In this document: in pieces, positions 28,130 to 37,094 of the stretch
Layout: each line of letters opens with the position of its first letter
How positions within the stretch are numbered: position 1 is the first letter of the stretch
NCBI RefSeq assembly: GCF_036388275.1
Contig: NZ_DASVSF010000059.1
Span: 1-64,000, forward strand
DNA: 64,000 nucleotides
Source of the DNA: Longimicrobium sp.
GTDB lineage: Bacteria > Gemmatimonadota > Gemmatimonadetes > Longimicrobiales > Longimicrobiaceae
Reading direction: 5' to 3'
Position numbers and translations under genes: made by a program
Notes under the pieces: model-generated
Seen by the model: only the letters and a program-made list of their open reading frames with translations
What the model was told of the DNA's origin: nothing
Databases searched by the model: none

Positions 28130-29008
28130 TTACTTCGGTCGGGGGGGTACGAGGAGGACGTTGCACGGCGCGCGCCGGGTTACCTCGGCGCTCACGCTCC
28201 CGAGCAGCGCACGCCCCACCAGGCCCCGGTTGCGGGTGGAAAGCACCAGCAGGTCGGTGGCTTCTACCTCGGCGAACAGCAGGATCGACTGCACGACGTC
28301 GGTGCCGCGGATGGCGAGACTGGCGGTCAACCGCCCCTCCTCGTCACCACGGGAGAGCGCGCGGCGAAGGGCCTCGTCCAGAGCCGGTGGAGGGCCGCTG
28401 CGCGGGTCGTTCGTAACGTGGAGCACCGAAAGCTTCGGTGCACCCCCCGCTCCCTCTGCGCCTGCGAAGAGGAGGGCCCAGTGGATGGCGGCGTCCAGCA
28501 CGGGCTCCAGGTCGTGCGCGGGATCCACCGCCACGACCACGTGGCTCGACGGCACGGCGAGTGGGGTGCGGACCACCAGGCAGGGAACTCCCGCGCCGCC
28601 GAGTACCCGCTCCGCCGTGCTGCCGAGGAGACGAGCGGGCCCTGCCCGGCGAACGTGCGGCCCTACCACGATCAGGCCGGAGCCGGCCCGGTCCGCCCAC
28701 TCCATGATCGCGCGCTCGGGGGGAAACCCCGCGACGTGGCGCTCCGCCGCTACCTCGGCGGGAACTTCACGGCTGATCAGTGCGTCCAGGAGTCGTTCCG
28801 CCTCGCGAACCTGCTCCTCGTGCGGCTCATTGCCCGCCCCGGCGGGCACGTCGATGGCGTGGACCACGTGAAGGGAGGCGGCCGACCGCGCCGCCACTTC
28901 GCCCGCTGCCCGTACGACCTCGTCCGAGCCGTCGGAAAGGTCGGTCGCGACCACGATGGACCGGAACGACGCTCGTCCGGCACCCGGACCCTGGTGTGTG
29001 CTCAGCAT
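28130..29008 (-). CDS. Tandem universal stress protein (UspA x2)
   Basis: The 292-residue protein has two UspA domains (about 14-145 and 155-290). Both begin with the usual first strand (FRSIVVATDLS and SHVVVAVDPAHD) and end with the phosphate-binding pattern: GPHVRRAGPARLLGSTAERVL in the first, STRNRGLVGRALLGSVSAEV in the second. This G-2X-G-9X-G(S/T) pattern indicates ATP-binding Usp proteins. ATG 29008 has AAGGAGA upstream. It is divergent from the SLC13 transporter, which is flanked on its other side by a second tandem Usp. Confidence 0.9.
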   Translation of the reverse strand: MLSTHQGPGAGRASFRSIVVATDLSDGSDEVVRAAGEVAARSAASLHVVHAIDVPAGAGNEPHEEQVREAERLLDALISREVPAEVAAERHVAGFPPERAIMEWADRAGSGLIVVGPHVRRAGPARLLGSTAERVLGGAGVPCLVVRTPLAVPSSHVVVAVDPAHDLEPVLDAAIHWALLFAGAEGAGGAPKLSVLHVTNDPRSGPPPALDEALRRALSRGDEEGRLTASLAIRGTDVVQSILLFAEVEATDLLVLSTRNRGLVGRALLGSVSAEVTRRAPCNVLLVPPRPK

Positions 29009-29232
29009 ATCCTGGTTCTCTCCTTGTGCGTTGGGTGTTGCGTCCAGCACGTTGTGGGCCTGGCCGGGGGGGGGACGATCCTCTAGCGGCACCCGGACGG
29101 GTGCTCCATCATCCCCACTCGGCATAAGGCAATCCTGGACCGGCTTCTCCAGCCACCGCGCATGCGTAAGCGGGCTGGAATGAGCCGGAGCACAGAACGG
29201 CCTGAAGCCCCAGCCCCTCCTCCATCAACGAC

Positions 29233-30750
29233 GTGCGCAACGAGATCGAAGCGGGACCGGACCCCGTCGGGCCGCCGGATGCCCGGACGGGCGGGGCACC
29301 GGGTGCCGCGGTGAACGAGCCCGCGACGGCATCGACACGGGTGCAGCGGATCGGGCTCCTGCTGGGTCCGGCCGCGTTCGCGGTCCTGGTGATGCTACCC
29401 GCCCCGCAGGGCCTGGACGCGCCCGGGTGGCGAGTAGCGGCCGTCGCCGCGTGGATGGGCGTGTGGTGGGTGTCGGAAGCGCTCCCGCTCGCGATGACGG
29501 CGCTCCTCCCCCTCCTCCTCTTTCCCCTGGTGGGCGCGCGCGCCGTGGACGAGGCGGCGGCTCCGTACGCGGACCCCGTGGTCTTTTTGTTCCTCGCCGG
29601 CTTCATGCTCGCGGCCGCCATGCAGCGGTGGGGGCTGCACCGGCGCATCGCGCTCGTGCTGGTGCGCGCCACGGGCACCCGTCCCACCGGGCTGGTGGCG
29701 GGGTTCATGATCGCCACGGCGTTCATCAGCATGTGGGTGAACAACACCGCCACCGTGCTGATGGTGCTTCCGATCGCCCTGTCGGTGATCGAGCTGGTGA
29801 AGCAGTGCGCCGCCGACGAGCCCAACTTTCCCCCGGCGGTCCTGCTGGGCGTCGTCTACGCCGCGGCCATCGGCGGGCTCGGCACCCTGATCGGAACACC
29901 GCCCAACGCGCTCCTGGCCGGCTTTCTCGCGAAGACGTACGAGGTGGAGATCGGATTCCTGCAGTGGATGCAGGTGGGCGTTCCCCTCGTGCTGGTCCTT
30001 CTCCCGCTCACCTGGCTCCTCCTCACCCGCGTGGTGCTTCCCCTGGGCCGCGCGGAGGTCGAGGGCGGCCGCGAGCTGATCGCCCGCGAAATCGCGTCGC
30101 TCGGGCCGGTTTCCCGGGCGGAATGGACGGTCGCGATCGTCTTTCTCCTCACCGACGCGCTGTGGATCGCGCGCCCGGCACTCGGCCGGTGGGTGCCCGG
30201 GCTTTCCGACGCCGGGATCGCGGTGGCCGGCGCGGTGGTTCTCTTCGCGCTCCCCGCCGCGCGGGGAACGCGCGTGCTCGACTGGGAAACCGTGGCGCGG
30301 CTTCCCTGGGACGTGCTCCTCCTGTTCGGGGGAGGGCTGAGCCTGGCCGCGGGAATCGCCGGGACGGGGCTTGCCGGCTGGATCGGCGACGCGCTGTCCG
30401 GGGTGGGTGGGTGGCCGCCGCTGGCCGTGGCGGTTGCCGTGGCGGCCTTCCTGGTGGCGCTGAGCAAGGTAGCGAGCAACACGGCCGCCGCGGTCACCTT
30501 CCTCCCGGTGATCGCCGCCCTCGCCGTGGGCATCGGTGAGGGCCCCGTACTGCTGACGACGGTGGCGACACTGGCGGCGAGCGGCGGCTTCATCCTTCCC
30601 GTGGCGTCACCCCCCAACGCGATCGCCTACGGCACCGGCTACGTGACCACTGCCCAGATGGCCCGCGGCGGGGCGTGGATGGACGCGGTGTTCGCGTTCG
30701 TCGTCCCGCTGCTCGCGTACGCCCTCGTCGGCTGGTTCTTCCTTCCCTGA
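29233..30750 (+). CDS. SLC13/DASS family sodium-coupled anion transporter
   Basis: The 505-residue inner-membrane protein has about 11-12 hydrophobic helices. It carries two Ser-Asn-Thr-type anion-binding motifs of the family: MWVNNTATVLMVLPIA in the first half and KVASNTAAAVTFLPVI in the second. GGLGTLIGTPPNALLAGF is the first hairpin-loop signature, and LPVASPPNAIAYGTGYV the second. Relatives carry dicarboxylates, sulfate or phosphate with sodium. The start is GTG 29233, giving an unusually long N-terminal tail of about 45 residues, so a later start is possible. It sits between two tandem UspA genes transcribed on the opposite strand. Confidence 0.9.
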   Translation: MRNEIEAGPDPVGPPDARTGGAPGAAVNEPATASTRVQRIGLLLGPAAFAVLVMLPAPQGLDAPGWRVAAVAAWMGVWWVSEALPLAMTALLPLLLFPLVGARAVDEAAAPYADPVVFLFLAGFMLAAAMQRWGLHRRIALVLVRATGTRPTGLVAGFMIATAFISMWVNNTATVLMVLPIALSVIELVKQCAADEPNFPPAVLLGVVYAAAIGGLGTLIGTPPNALLAGFLAKTYEVEIGFLQWMQVGVPLVLVLLPLTWLLLTRVVLPLGRAEVEGGRELIAREIASLGPVSRAEWTVAIVFLLTDALWIARPALGRWVPGLSDAGIAVAGAVVLFALPAARGTRVLDWETVARLPWDVLLLFGGGLSLAAGIAGTGLAGWIGDALSGVGGWPPLAVAVAVAAFLVALSKVASNTAAAVTFLPVIAALAVGIGEGPVLLTTVATLAASGGFILPVASPPNAIAYGTGYVTTAQMARGGAWMDAVFAFVVPLLAYALVGWFFLP

Positions 30751-30788
30751 GGCGCGCCGGAAGCCACGGCGTTCCACGAGGGAAACGC

Positions 30789-31655
30789 TCACTCCGGGGG
30801 AATCACCAGGACGCTGCAGGGCGCATCACGCACGATGGCCTCGGCCACGCTGCCCAGGAGCGCTCTCGCGGCACCGGTACGCCCGTGGCTTCCCACGACG
30901 ACCAGTTCCGCCGCCCACTCCGCGGCCTCCGCCACCGCTTCGCGGGCGGGAGCGCCGGTCCGGATCACCGACTCTACCTGGACTCCCTCGGGGAGCTCCG
31001 CGAGGAACGCGTCCAGACGCTCCCGCGCCGCGCTCGCCAGGCGCTCATGGAGACCCGGAATCGGAAGGTCCAGCTCCAGTCCCACCACCAGGAGGACGCG
31101 AGCCTCCACCGTATCCTTCGTGCAGAGGGCGCGGATCACCGCGAGTCCCCCTTCCACCATCGCGAGCGCCCCCGGCGAGCCCACGTCCACGCAGAAGAGG
31201 ACGCGTGGACAGGGGGCGAGCTCGCCGTGCAGCACCAGGACGGGCGTCCGTGCGCCGTGGAGCACCCTCTGCGCCGTGGTGCCCAGGAGCGCCGCCCCCA
31301 CGCGCCCGCGCCGCGTCGGGCCGACGACCAGGAGGCAGTCCCCGCCGCAGGTGGCCTCGTGAAGAACGGCTGAAGCCTGGCCGGCCTCGGCCCGGCAGTG
31401 AACCTCGCACTCACCCGCCAGGCCGCCGAGCTGTCCTTCCAGCCGCGCCTGCAGCCCCTCGGCGTAGTGCAGCAGCGGGTCGCCGGGGATCGTGGAAAAG
31501 CGGAGATAGGTATCCACGAACGGGTCGGACACGTCGAAGGCATGCACCACCTCCAGCGGGAGCCCGGCGCGCGTGGCCAGCGCCCCGGCGTCCGGAAGCA
31601 CCGCGTCGGGCTCGTGAACGCCCCCGACCCCGACGACAAGTTTTCGAATGCTCAT
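30789..31655 (-). CDS. Tandem universal stress protein (UspA x2)
   Basis: The 288-residue protein has two Usp domains. The first (1-140) begins MSIRKLVVGVGGVHEPD and ends GPTRRGRVGAALLGTTAQRVL. The second (about 150-288) ends VVGSHGRTGAARALLGSVAEAIV with the complete ATP-binding glycine pattern and the terminal strand CSVLVIPPE. ATG 31655 starts the first conserved strand; the upstream in-frame extension looks non-coding. It is convergent with the SLC13 gene (38-base gap). Its architecture matches the Usp at 28130-29008, suggesting paralogues around the transporter. Confidence 0.9.
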   Translation of the reverse strand: MSIRKLVVGVGGVHEPDAVLPDAGALATRAGLPLEVVHAFDVSDPFVDTYLRFSTIPGDPLLHYAEGLQARLEGQLGGLAGECEVHCRAEAGQASAVLHEATCGGDCLLVVGPTRRGRVGAALLGTTAQRVLHGARTPVLVLHGELAPCPRVLFCVDVGSPGALAMVEGGLAVIRALCTKDTVEARVLLVVGLELDLPIPGLHERLASAARERLDAFLAELPEGVQVESVIRTGAPAREAVAEAAEWAAELVVVGSHGRTGAARALLGSVAEAIVRDAPCSVLVIPPE

Positions 31656-31787
31656 GATCAGCCTGTGGAATTCAGTGTCCTTCGTCGCTGCGGCACGTAT
31701 CGCGAAGCGGCTAAACGAGATGGGAGTTACTAACCGTTTGGTCAATGCAAGAGCCGTGCGTGGCCGCGCGGGCGGGCCGCAGAGCGA

Positions 31788-33662
31788 TCACTCCGCCGCG
31801 GCTCCCCGATAGCTTTCCACGCTGAGTCCTTCCGCGTGCGTGACCGCTTCCGTGAGCACGCCGATCGCCGTCTCCAGCTCCGCCTCGCCGCACGGGTGCA
31901 CCCGCCGCCGCACGGCCGCCGCGAGCTCCTCGCGCAGCACCTGGAACTCTCTCCGGATCTCCTCCTCCGTCCACCCCAGCCGCGCACGCTGCAGCCCGTG
32001 GCGCTCCGAGATCACGCGCTGGATCACGGTTTCCTCGCGGCGCATCCCGGGCTGGGGCGCGAGATGCGTGGTGCCCATGGTCTGCGCCAGGTCGGAAAGA
32101 AAGCTCGCCAGGTGGTCTTCCAGCTCCGCCTCCGAAAGGCGGCGCGCGTGGGGTGTGCCCGGATCGCTCCGCAGGCGCGCGACGTACACGTGGAGGATGC
32201 GCTCCAGCTCGGAAAGAACGGCTGCCCGGATGGCCGCGAAGACGCCGACCCCGTCGTCATCCCCCGTGCAGGGGCCCGAATCGGCCTCCTCGTTCGCCGC
32301 GGCGGGAAGCCAGAGAAAGAAGGCCGATCCGACGCCCGGCTCGCTCCGCACGGTGAGGTCTCCACCCATCAGCCGCGCCAGGCGCCGGCTGATGTCCAGG
32401 CCCAGCCCCGCTCCCCCGAATCGCCGGGTGAAGCCCGTTTCCGCCTGTACGAAGGGCTCGAAGATGGCCTCCAGCCGCCCCGGTGGAATTCCCCGGCCGG
32501 TGTCTTCGACCCGGATGTAGATCCAGGGCCCGGGACCCTCCAGCCGGGTGTACGCCGGGGCCTCGGCAGCCGCTTCCGCGCCGATGGTGATGCGCCCGCC
32601 CCGCTCGGTGAACTTGACGGCGTTGTTCAACAGGTTGAGCAGGATCTGCCGAACCCGCTCGCCGTCGCCCCAGCAGTGTTGTTCCGAGACGAACCCGGAC
32701 ATCGCGCTCACCAGCTCCACGCCATGGGCACTCGCCTGCGGCTCGACGAGGACCATCGCCCGCGACACCACCGACCCCAGCCGCAGCCGTGCACGGGCGG
32801 CGGCCATGCGGCCCGACTCGATGCGGGCCAGGTCCAGCACGTCGTCGACCATCCCCAGCAGATGCTGGCTGCTGGCCCGGATCTTGGCGATCTGCTCGTG
32901 ATGCGCCCGCGTGAGCGGGCCGCCCAGCTCCATGGCGAGGAGGTCGGCGTAGCCCATCACCGCGTTGAGGGGGGTGCGGATCTCGTGGCTCATGGTGGCG
33001 ATGAAGTGGCTCTTTACCCGGGCCGCTTCCTCCGCCGCTTCGAGGGCAGCCTTGCGGGCGGCCTCCGTGGCGCGCCGCGCGGTCAGGTCGCGCGTGAGCT
33101 TCGCGAAGCCGAGCAGCGTACCGTCGGTGTCTCGCAGGGCGGTGAGGGTGACTCCGGCCCAGAAGGTCGAGCCATCGCTGCGGACGCGGTTCCCCTCGCC
33201 CTGGTACTCTCCGCTCTCGGCCGCCGTTCGCAGATGCTCCTCGGCCCCGCCATCTTCCGCACCGCCGTCCGGGTACAGCAGGCGCAGGTGGGCGCCCTCT
33301 GCATCGGCTTTCGTCCACCCCTTGAGCAGCCGTGCGCCTTCGCCCCAAAAAGTGATGCAGCCGTCCGGGTCCATCAGGAAGATGCCGTAGTCCCGCACGT
33401 TCTCGGCGAGTGCCGAAAAGGCCTGGTGCACGACCCCCATTCCCGTCGTGTCGCTGGCCGGATCGCTGAACGGGGCGGCGGGCTCCGCGGACGCATGGGC
33501 CCGGAGCTCCGCGCGCCGCCGCGCCGCCTCCCGCTCCCGGGTCTCACTCCCGGCAATGCCGGAAGACGCGCCCCCACCACGAGCGGATCCGCCGCCGGCG
33601 TCGCGGCTCTGTTCGTCGGCAGGTTTCTGGGGGAACATTGAGCTAACGGATCGCTGGTGCAT
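31788..33662 (-). CDS. PAS histidine kinase with C-terminal RsbRD-like helical domain
   Basis: The protein has about 624 residues. A charged N-terminal segment is followed by a PAS domain (about 80-195, NVRDYGIFLMDPDGC), HisKA with SHEIRTPL (His226) and HATPase (DTGRGIPP, GAGLGLDIS). After the kinase core comes an extra helical domain of about 145 residues (ILHVYVARLRSDPG, LSEAELEDHLASFLSDLAQ, REETVIQRVISERHGLQRARLGWTEEEI). It resembles the N-terminal sensor domain of RsbR/RsbRD stress proteins, unusual at the C terminus of a kinase. ATG 33662 was chosen because a palindrome lies just upstream; GTG 33698 and ATG 33638 are alternatives, and none has a strong ribosome-binding site. Confidence 0.87.
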   Translation of the reverse strand: MHQRSVSSMFPQKPADEQSRDAGGGSARGGGASSGIAGSETREREAARRRAELRAHASAEPAAPFSDPASDTTGMGVVHQAFSALAENVRDYGIFLMDPDGCITFWGEGARLLKGWTKADAEGAHLRLLYPDGGAEDGGAEEHLRTAAESGEYQGEGNRVRSDGSTFWAGVTLTALRDTDGTLLGFAKLTRDLTARRATEAARKAALEAAEEAARVKSHFIATMSHEIRTPLNAVMGYADLLAMELGGPLTRAHHEQIAKIRASSQHLLGMVDDVLDLARIESGRMAAARARLRLGSVVSRAMVLVEPQASAHGVELVSAMSGFVSEQHCWGDGERVRQILLNLLNNAVKFTERGGRITIGAEAAAEAPAYTRLEGPGPWIYIRVEDTGRGIPPGRLEAIFEPFVQAETGFTRRFGGAGLGLDISRRLARLMGGDLTVRSEPGVGSAFFLWLPAAANEEADSGPCTGDDDGVGVFAAIRAAVLSELERILHVYVARLRSDPGTPHARRLSEAELEDHLASFLSDLAQTMGTTHLAPQPGMRREETVIQRVISERHGLQRARLGWTEEEIRREFQVLREELAAAVRRRVHPCGEAELETAIGVLTEAVTHAEGLSVESYRGAAAE

Positions 33663-33670
33663 GGAGACCG

Positions 33671-33685
33671 TATCATCTGATGATA
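33671..33685. promoter_or_regulatory. Perfect 15-base palindrome upstream of a kinase start
   Basis: TATCATC-T-GATGATA is a perfect 7-bp inverted repeat with one central base, 8 bases before the chosen ATG at 33662. Its AT-rich make-up stands out from its surroundings. It could be an operator or part of the leader. Confidence 0.45.
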
Positions 33686-33776
33686 TCGGTACATGCACGA
33701 GATACGCCGCTGGAAATCATTGAGCGGGTTTTGCGGCGTATGCAAGTGTCGGGTTTGCCACACATCGGCAGATGTG

Positions 33777-33809
33777 AAAAGCGGGAGGGGGATCACCTCC
33801 CCCTCCCGC
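33777..33809 (-). terminator. Rho-independent terminator
   Basis: A 12-bp stem (33781-33792 with 33798-33809, GCGGGAGGGGGA paired with TCCCCCTCCCGC) is followed on the minus strand by TTTTC. It lies 31 bases beyond the stop of the kinase at 33841-34998 and separates it from the next kinase. Confidence 0.85.
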
Positions 33810-33840
33810 CTGGTCATCGGGTGCAGCCCGGATCGCTCGC

Positions 33841-34998
33841 TCAGCGCACCGCCTTCCGGCGTTCCGCGGGGGCGTGGCGCGGAAGGCAGACGGTGAAGGT
33901 GTTCCCGTGCACCTCCGACGACTTCGCGATGATGCTGCCGCCGTGCGCGCGCACGATCCGCTCGGCGATGTAGAGTCCCAGCCCCAGTCCCTCCTGCGGC
34001 TCACGGGCGGAGGTCTCCTCCGCAGGGGCGGCACTGCGCAGTTCGAACAGCGTGTCCAGCTGCTCGCGTGGGATCGCCGTGCCGCGGTTGTGAACGGAGA
34101 CGTAAACGTCGCGCTCGTCGCCGTTCACGTGCACGGTGACGGGCGTACCCGCCGTGCCGTGTTGCACCGCATTCTCGATCAGGTTGGCCAGTGCCTGGCT
34201 GATTCGCGCAACGTCCCACTCTCCGCGCTCTTCCGTGCCACCTTCCACGCTGAAGCGCCGCTCGGGATGCGCGGCCGCGATCCCGGCCGCCACGTCGTGC
34301 GCCAGCGTCCCCATGGATGCCTCGGAGCGGTGAATGGGAATCCCTTCACCCAGGCGGCTTCGGGTGAAGTCCAGGAGGATGCCCACCGTGTGCGTGGTGC
34401 GGTCGGCGGTTTCCGCGATCTGGGAGGCAAGCGTCACGGCCGTCTGCTCCAGGTGCTGCGTGCTCAGCAAGGCGCTCGCCGACGCCCGGATGGCGGCGAG
34501 CCCCGCCCGGAGGTCGTGTCCCACGATGGCGACGGAAATCTCCTGGGCGCGGTCCAGCTGCTCGGAGTAGCGGACCACGGATTCGGCGAGCGACTGGTCG
34601 ATGGCCTCGTTGAAGCGAGTCAGCTGCTCGATGTCCCCGGGTGCGAGCTCGCCCTGGCTCTCGGTCCAGAGCCGAATGACGCTGGCGCGAAGCGCCCGGT
34701 ACTCGGCGACCATCTGTGCCACGGTGAAGCCGCTCTCGGCCCGGCCGGCACCGTGCTCCTCGGCCGCCGTCTCCTCGGGGGTGTCATCGACCGCGTTCCC
34801 CTTCGACTTTTTCGACTGCTCGGCCGCGTCCTGCGCCGTCTCCAGGTCCGCGGCGATCATGGTGAGAATTCCGTCCGCGTGATCGCGGAGCTCCGTGATT
34901 CCCATCTGGGCGCTGGACGGCTCACAGGTGCGCGCGAACTCCTCCCACTCGGCGAGGATGGACTTGCGGTTCGCGACGATGAACTCTGACAGGTGCAC
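33841..34998 (-). CDS. Histidine kinase with N-terminal RsbRD-like domain
   Basis: The protein has 385 residues. Residues 1-150 are helical and resemble the RsbRD N-terminal domain (ILAEWEEFARTCE, ITELRDHADGILTMIAADLE, FTVAQMVAEYRALRASVIRLW). The kinase core follows, with the divergent H box VGHDLRAGLAAI (His161), N box ALANLIENAVQHG, a G1 region NRGTAIPREQ in place of the usual DxGxG, and GLGLGLYIAERIVRAHGG. The altered G1 box could reduce or change ATP binding. This type is common among stress-related kinases with globin-like or RsbR-like sensors. A terminator follows the gene. The next kinase carries a similar RsbRD-like domain at its C terminus, so the two may respond to the same partner. 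Confidence 0.87.
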   Translation of the reverse strand: MHLSEFIVANRKSILAEWEEFARTCEPSSAQMGITELRDHADGILTMIAADLETAQDAAEQSKKSKGNAVDDTPEETAAEEHGAGRAESGFTVAQMVAEYRALRASVIRLWTESQGELAPGDIEQLTRFNEAIDQSLAESVVRYSEQLDRAQEISVAIVGHDLRAGLAAIRASASALLSTQHLEQTAVTLASQIAETADRTTHTVGILLDFTRSRLGEGIPIHRSEASMGTLAHDVAAGIAAAHPERRFSVEGGTEERGEWDVARISQALANLIENAVQHGTAGTPVTVHVNGDERDVYVSVHNRGTAIPREQLDTLFELRSAAPAEETSAREPQEGLGLGLYIAERIVRAHGGSIIAKSSEVHGNTFTVCLPRHAPAERRKAVR

Positions 34999-35214
34999 GC
35001 AATCGATCCGGGTTTGAAGGGCTCACGCCGGCAGGCCAGGGGCATCGATGCCGCCCGTGCGATCTGGCCCAGTGCGGCCCGGATCGAAACGGAAAGAATT
35101 GCGCCACCAGCGAAGTGGGTTGGCCCCCCGCGACCAACTCGGCTGTCCGCTGGTCCGGGGTCTGGCCCGTCGTGTGTTCCGGGCGCGGCACACCGTTGGC
35201 GGCATGGTCCGCCC

Positions 35215-35439
35215 ATGTACCCGAACGACGATATCTACGTCCGTCTGCGGCTCGCCATCCAGCGGAGCGAAGAGGCCATCGAAGCAGCGAAAGCGTTGGT
35301 GCGGGAGGCGCGGGAGTTGTGCGAACAGGGCCCCGATCTGGTGGAACCGCCGTTCCTCGCTCCGCCGTGGAAGGACGCACCCCGGCATCCGGAGCCCCAC
35401 GACCCGCCGTCGTTCAAGCGAGGGCGGAGGGCGGATTGA
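35215..35439 (+). CDS. Hypothetical small protein, 74 residues
   Basis: The predicted protein begins MYPNDDIYVRLRLAIQRS. It has a helical, charged N-terminal half (about 8-40) and a proline-rich tail (PPFLAPPWKDAPRHPEP). No family is recognised. It is divergent from the kinase ending at 33841 and stops ten bases before the 3' end of the kinase pseudogene on the other strand. No strong ribosome-binding site is seen. Composition is the main support. Confidence 0.4.
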   Translation: MYPNDDIYVRLRLAIQRSEEAIEAAKALVREARELCEQGPDLVEPPFLAPPWKDAPRHPEPHDPPSFKRGRRAD

Positions 35440-35448
35440 TGGCGAAGA

Positions 35449-36807
35449 TCAGGCGTCGGAGGGCGGAGCTGCCCCGGAGCATGCCGGCAGCCGAGCGTAA
35501 AGCACGACCCCACACCAGGCTCGCTCCGCAGCGTCAGGGCTCCGCCCATTCGGACGGCGAGGTCGCGGGCGATCGCCAGGCCCAGCCCAGTACCTCCCCG
35601 CGCTCGGGTGTAGCCGGTTTCCACCTGCACGAAGGGGCGAAACACCGCCGCGAGCTGGTCCGGGGCAATGCCGATGCCCGTGTCCTGCACCCGCATGTAC
35701 GTCCAGCGGCCCTCCTCGCCGAATTCCGTCTCCGGGTCCGGGCGCTGGGTGCAGCCGCACGTCACCGTCACCCGTCCGCCCGGCTCGGTGAACTTCACCG
35801 CGTTGGCCAGGAGGTTCACCAGCACCTGCCGCACGCGCTGCCTGTCGCCCAAATAGCAGGGCTCCTCTCCATCGCAATGGAGAACCTGGATCTCCACGCC
35901 ACCGGCCGCGGCTTGGGCGGTCACCGTCTTGATCCGCTCCAGGTGTGCCTTCTGCCGCTCCGTGACGGGACCGGAAATCCCCAGGTCCAGCAGGTCGGTG
36001 TACGCCATCACCGCGTTGAGGGGAGTGCGCAGCTCGTGGCTCATGTTGGAAAGGAACTCCGACTTGGCGCGGTTCGCCGCCTGCGCCTCTTGTGCCAGCT
36101 CCTGCTCCCGCAGCGACGCCAGCATCAGCCGCTCGTTGGCGGCCGCTGCCTCCCTGGCGAGCGTCCTGGCATCGTCGAGCGCCCGCTCCGCCACCCCGCG
36201 GGCGGTCTGCGCCTCGGCGTAGAGCCGCGCGTGTCGATGGCCATCGCGCAGCGCCGGGCGAGGTCGTCGGCGATCAGGCGATCGGGCTCGCCGGCCCCGT
36301 GCCCCTGGCCCGAGGTGGCGAAGGTGATGGCGCCCACCATCCGGCCCCGTGCCACCATGGGCACCGTGAGGAACGTTTCGGCACCCATCTCCAGCAGGAG
36401 CGCCCGGTGCTCCTCGTCGCAATGGTCGCAGGCCAGAACCATCTCCAGCCCCTCGGCCACGATTTCCGGCTCGCGCATGCGCATGACGCGCGGCGCGCCC
36501 ACGGGGTCGCCCCGGCCCGGCGGGCGCAGGTGCAGGTCGCGGGCTGGGGCGTGCTTGGCCGGGTCGGGGTGGATGACCGCCAGGCGGCGGATGGAGCCGT
36601 CGGGCTCCAGGAGGTCGACGATGCACCAGGCGCCCAGGTGGGGCAGGGCAAGCCCGGCCACGGTGACCAGGGTGGCCTCGTAGTCGAGAGAATCCGACAA
36701 CCGCCGGCTGGCCTCGCCAGGAATGCGAGGCGCGCGCGCTCCCCGCCTCCATCGAGGTCTATCCGCCCCGCTGCCGCGGAATCATCCGCCGGTTCGCGGT
36801 CGCTCAT
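35449..36807 (-). pseudogene. Broken GAF histidine kinase (three frameshifts and an internal deletion)
   Basis: The start ATG at 36807 overlaps the stop of the GntR gene (ATGA). Reading first gives GGGERARLAFLA, then must shift near 36716 to reach SRRLSDSLDYEATL and a GAF domain. It shifts again near 36232, where AIDTRG replaces the usual AID-N-ARLYAEAQ. The third shift is near 35500, where FTLGCRHA should read FTLRLPACSG, ending at the TGA at 35449-35451. Each shift fits one missing base. In addition, the dimerisation region is cut: HLERIKT runs into VTAQAAAGG, losing about 50 residues between the H box (SHELRTPL) and the ATP-binding domain. Sequencing error could explain the shifts but not the deletion. 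Confidence 0.8.
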
Positions 36808-37094
36808 GCAGGCACGGCTCCGCGGGTTTCCGCCAGGAGGCGCCCGCCGACGCGCTTCTGCTCCGCCAGAAAGACGCCCGAGCGCCCCCGCACCTCCACC
36901 AGCCCCTCGGCTTCCAGAAAGGCGTACGCCCGCGCCACCGCCCGCAGGACCATCCCCGGCTCGTCCGAAATCTCGCGGTAGCTCGGCAGCCGGTCGACGG
37001 CGGCCAGGCGCCCGGTGTGGATCCCCGCGAGCAGGCGCCCGCGAAGCAGATCTGCCAGGCGCGCCTCGGCCGGGTGGTCGAGTGTACGGCTCAT
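36804..37094 (-). CDS. Short GntR-type winged-helix protein (DNA-binding domain only)
   Basis: The 96-residue protein has the GntR winged helix-turn-helix (LADLLRGRLLAGIHTGRL, LPSYREISDE, VARAYAFLEAEGLVEVRGRSGVFL) and no effector or oligomerisation domain. It resembles the YtrA-like or stand-alone HTH type. The first recognition helix has DEPGMVLRAVARAY, slightly altered from the usual pattern. ATG 37094 is preferred; a GTG at 37133 is possible. Its stop overlaps the start of the kinase pseudogene by four bases (ATGA), so the two were a coupled pair, and such GntR-kinase pairs may have been self-regulating. Confidence 0.75.
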   Translation of the reverse strand: MSRTLDHPAEARLADLLRGRLLAGIHTGRLAAVDRLPSYREISDEPGMVLRAVARAYAFLEAEGLVEVRGRSGVFLAEQKRVGGRLLAETRGAVPA

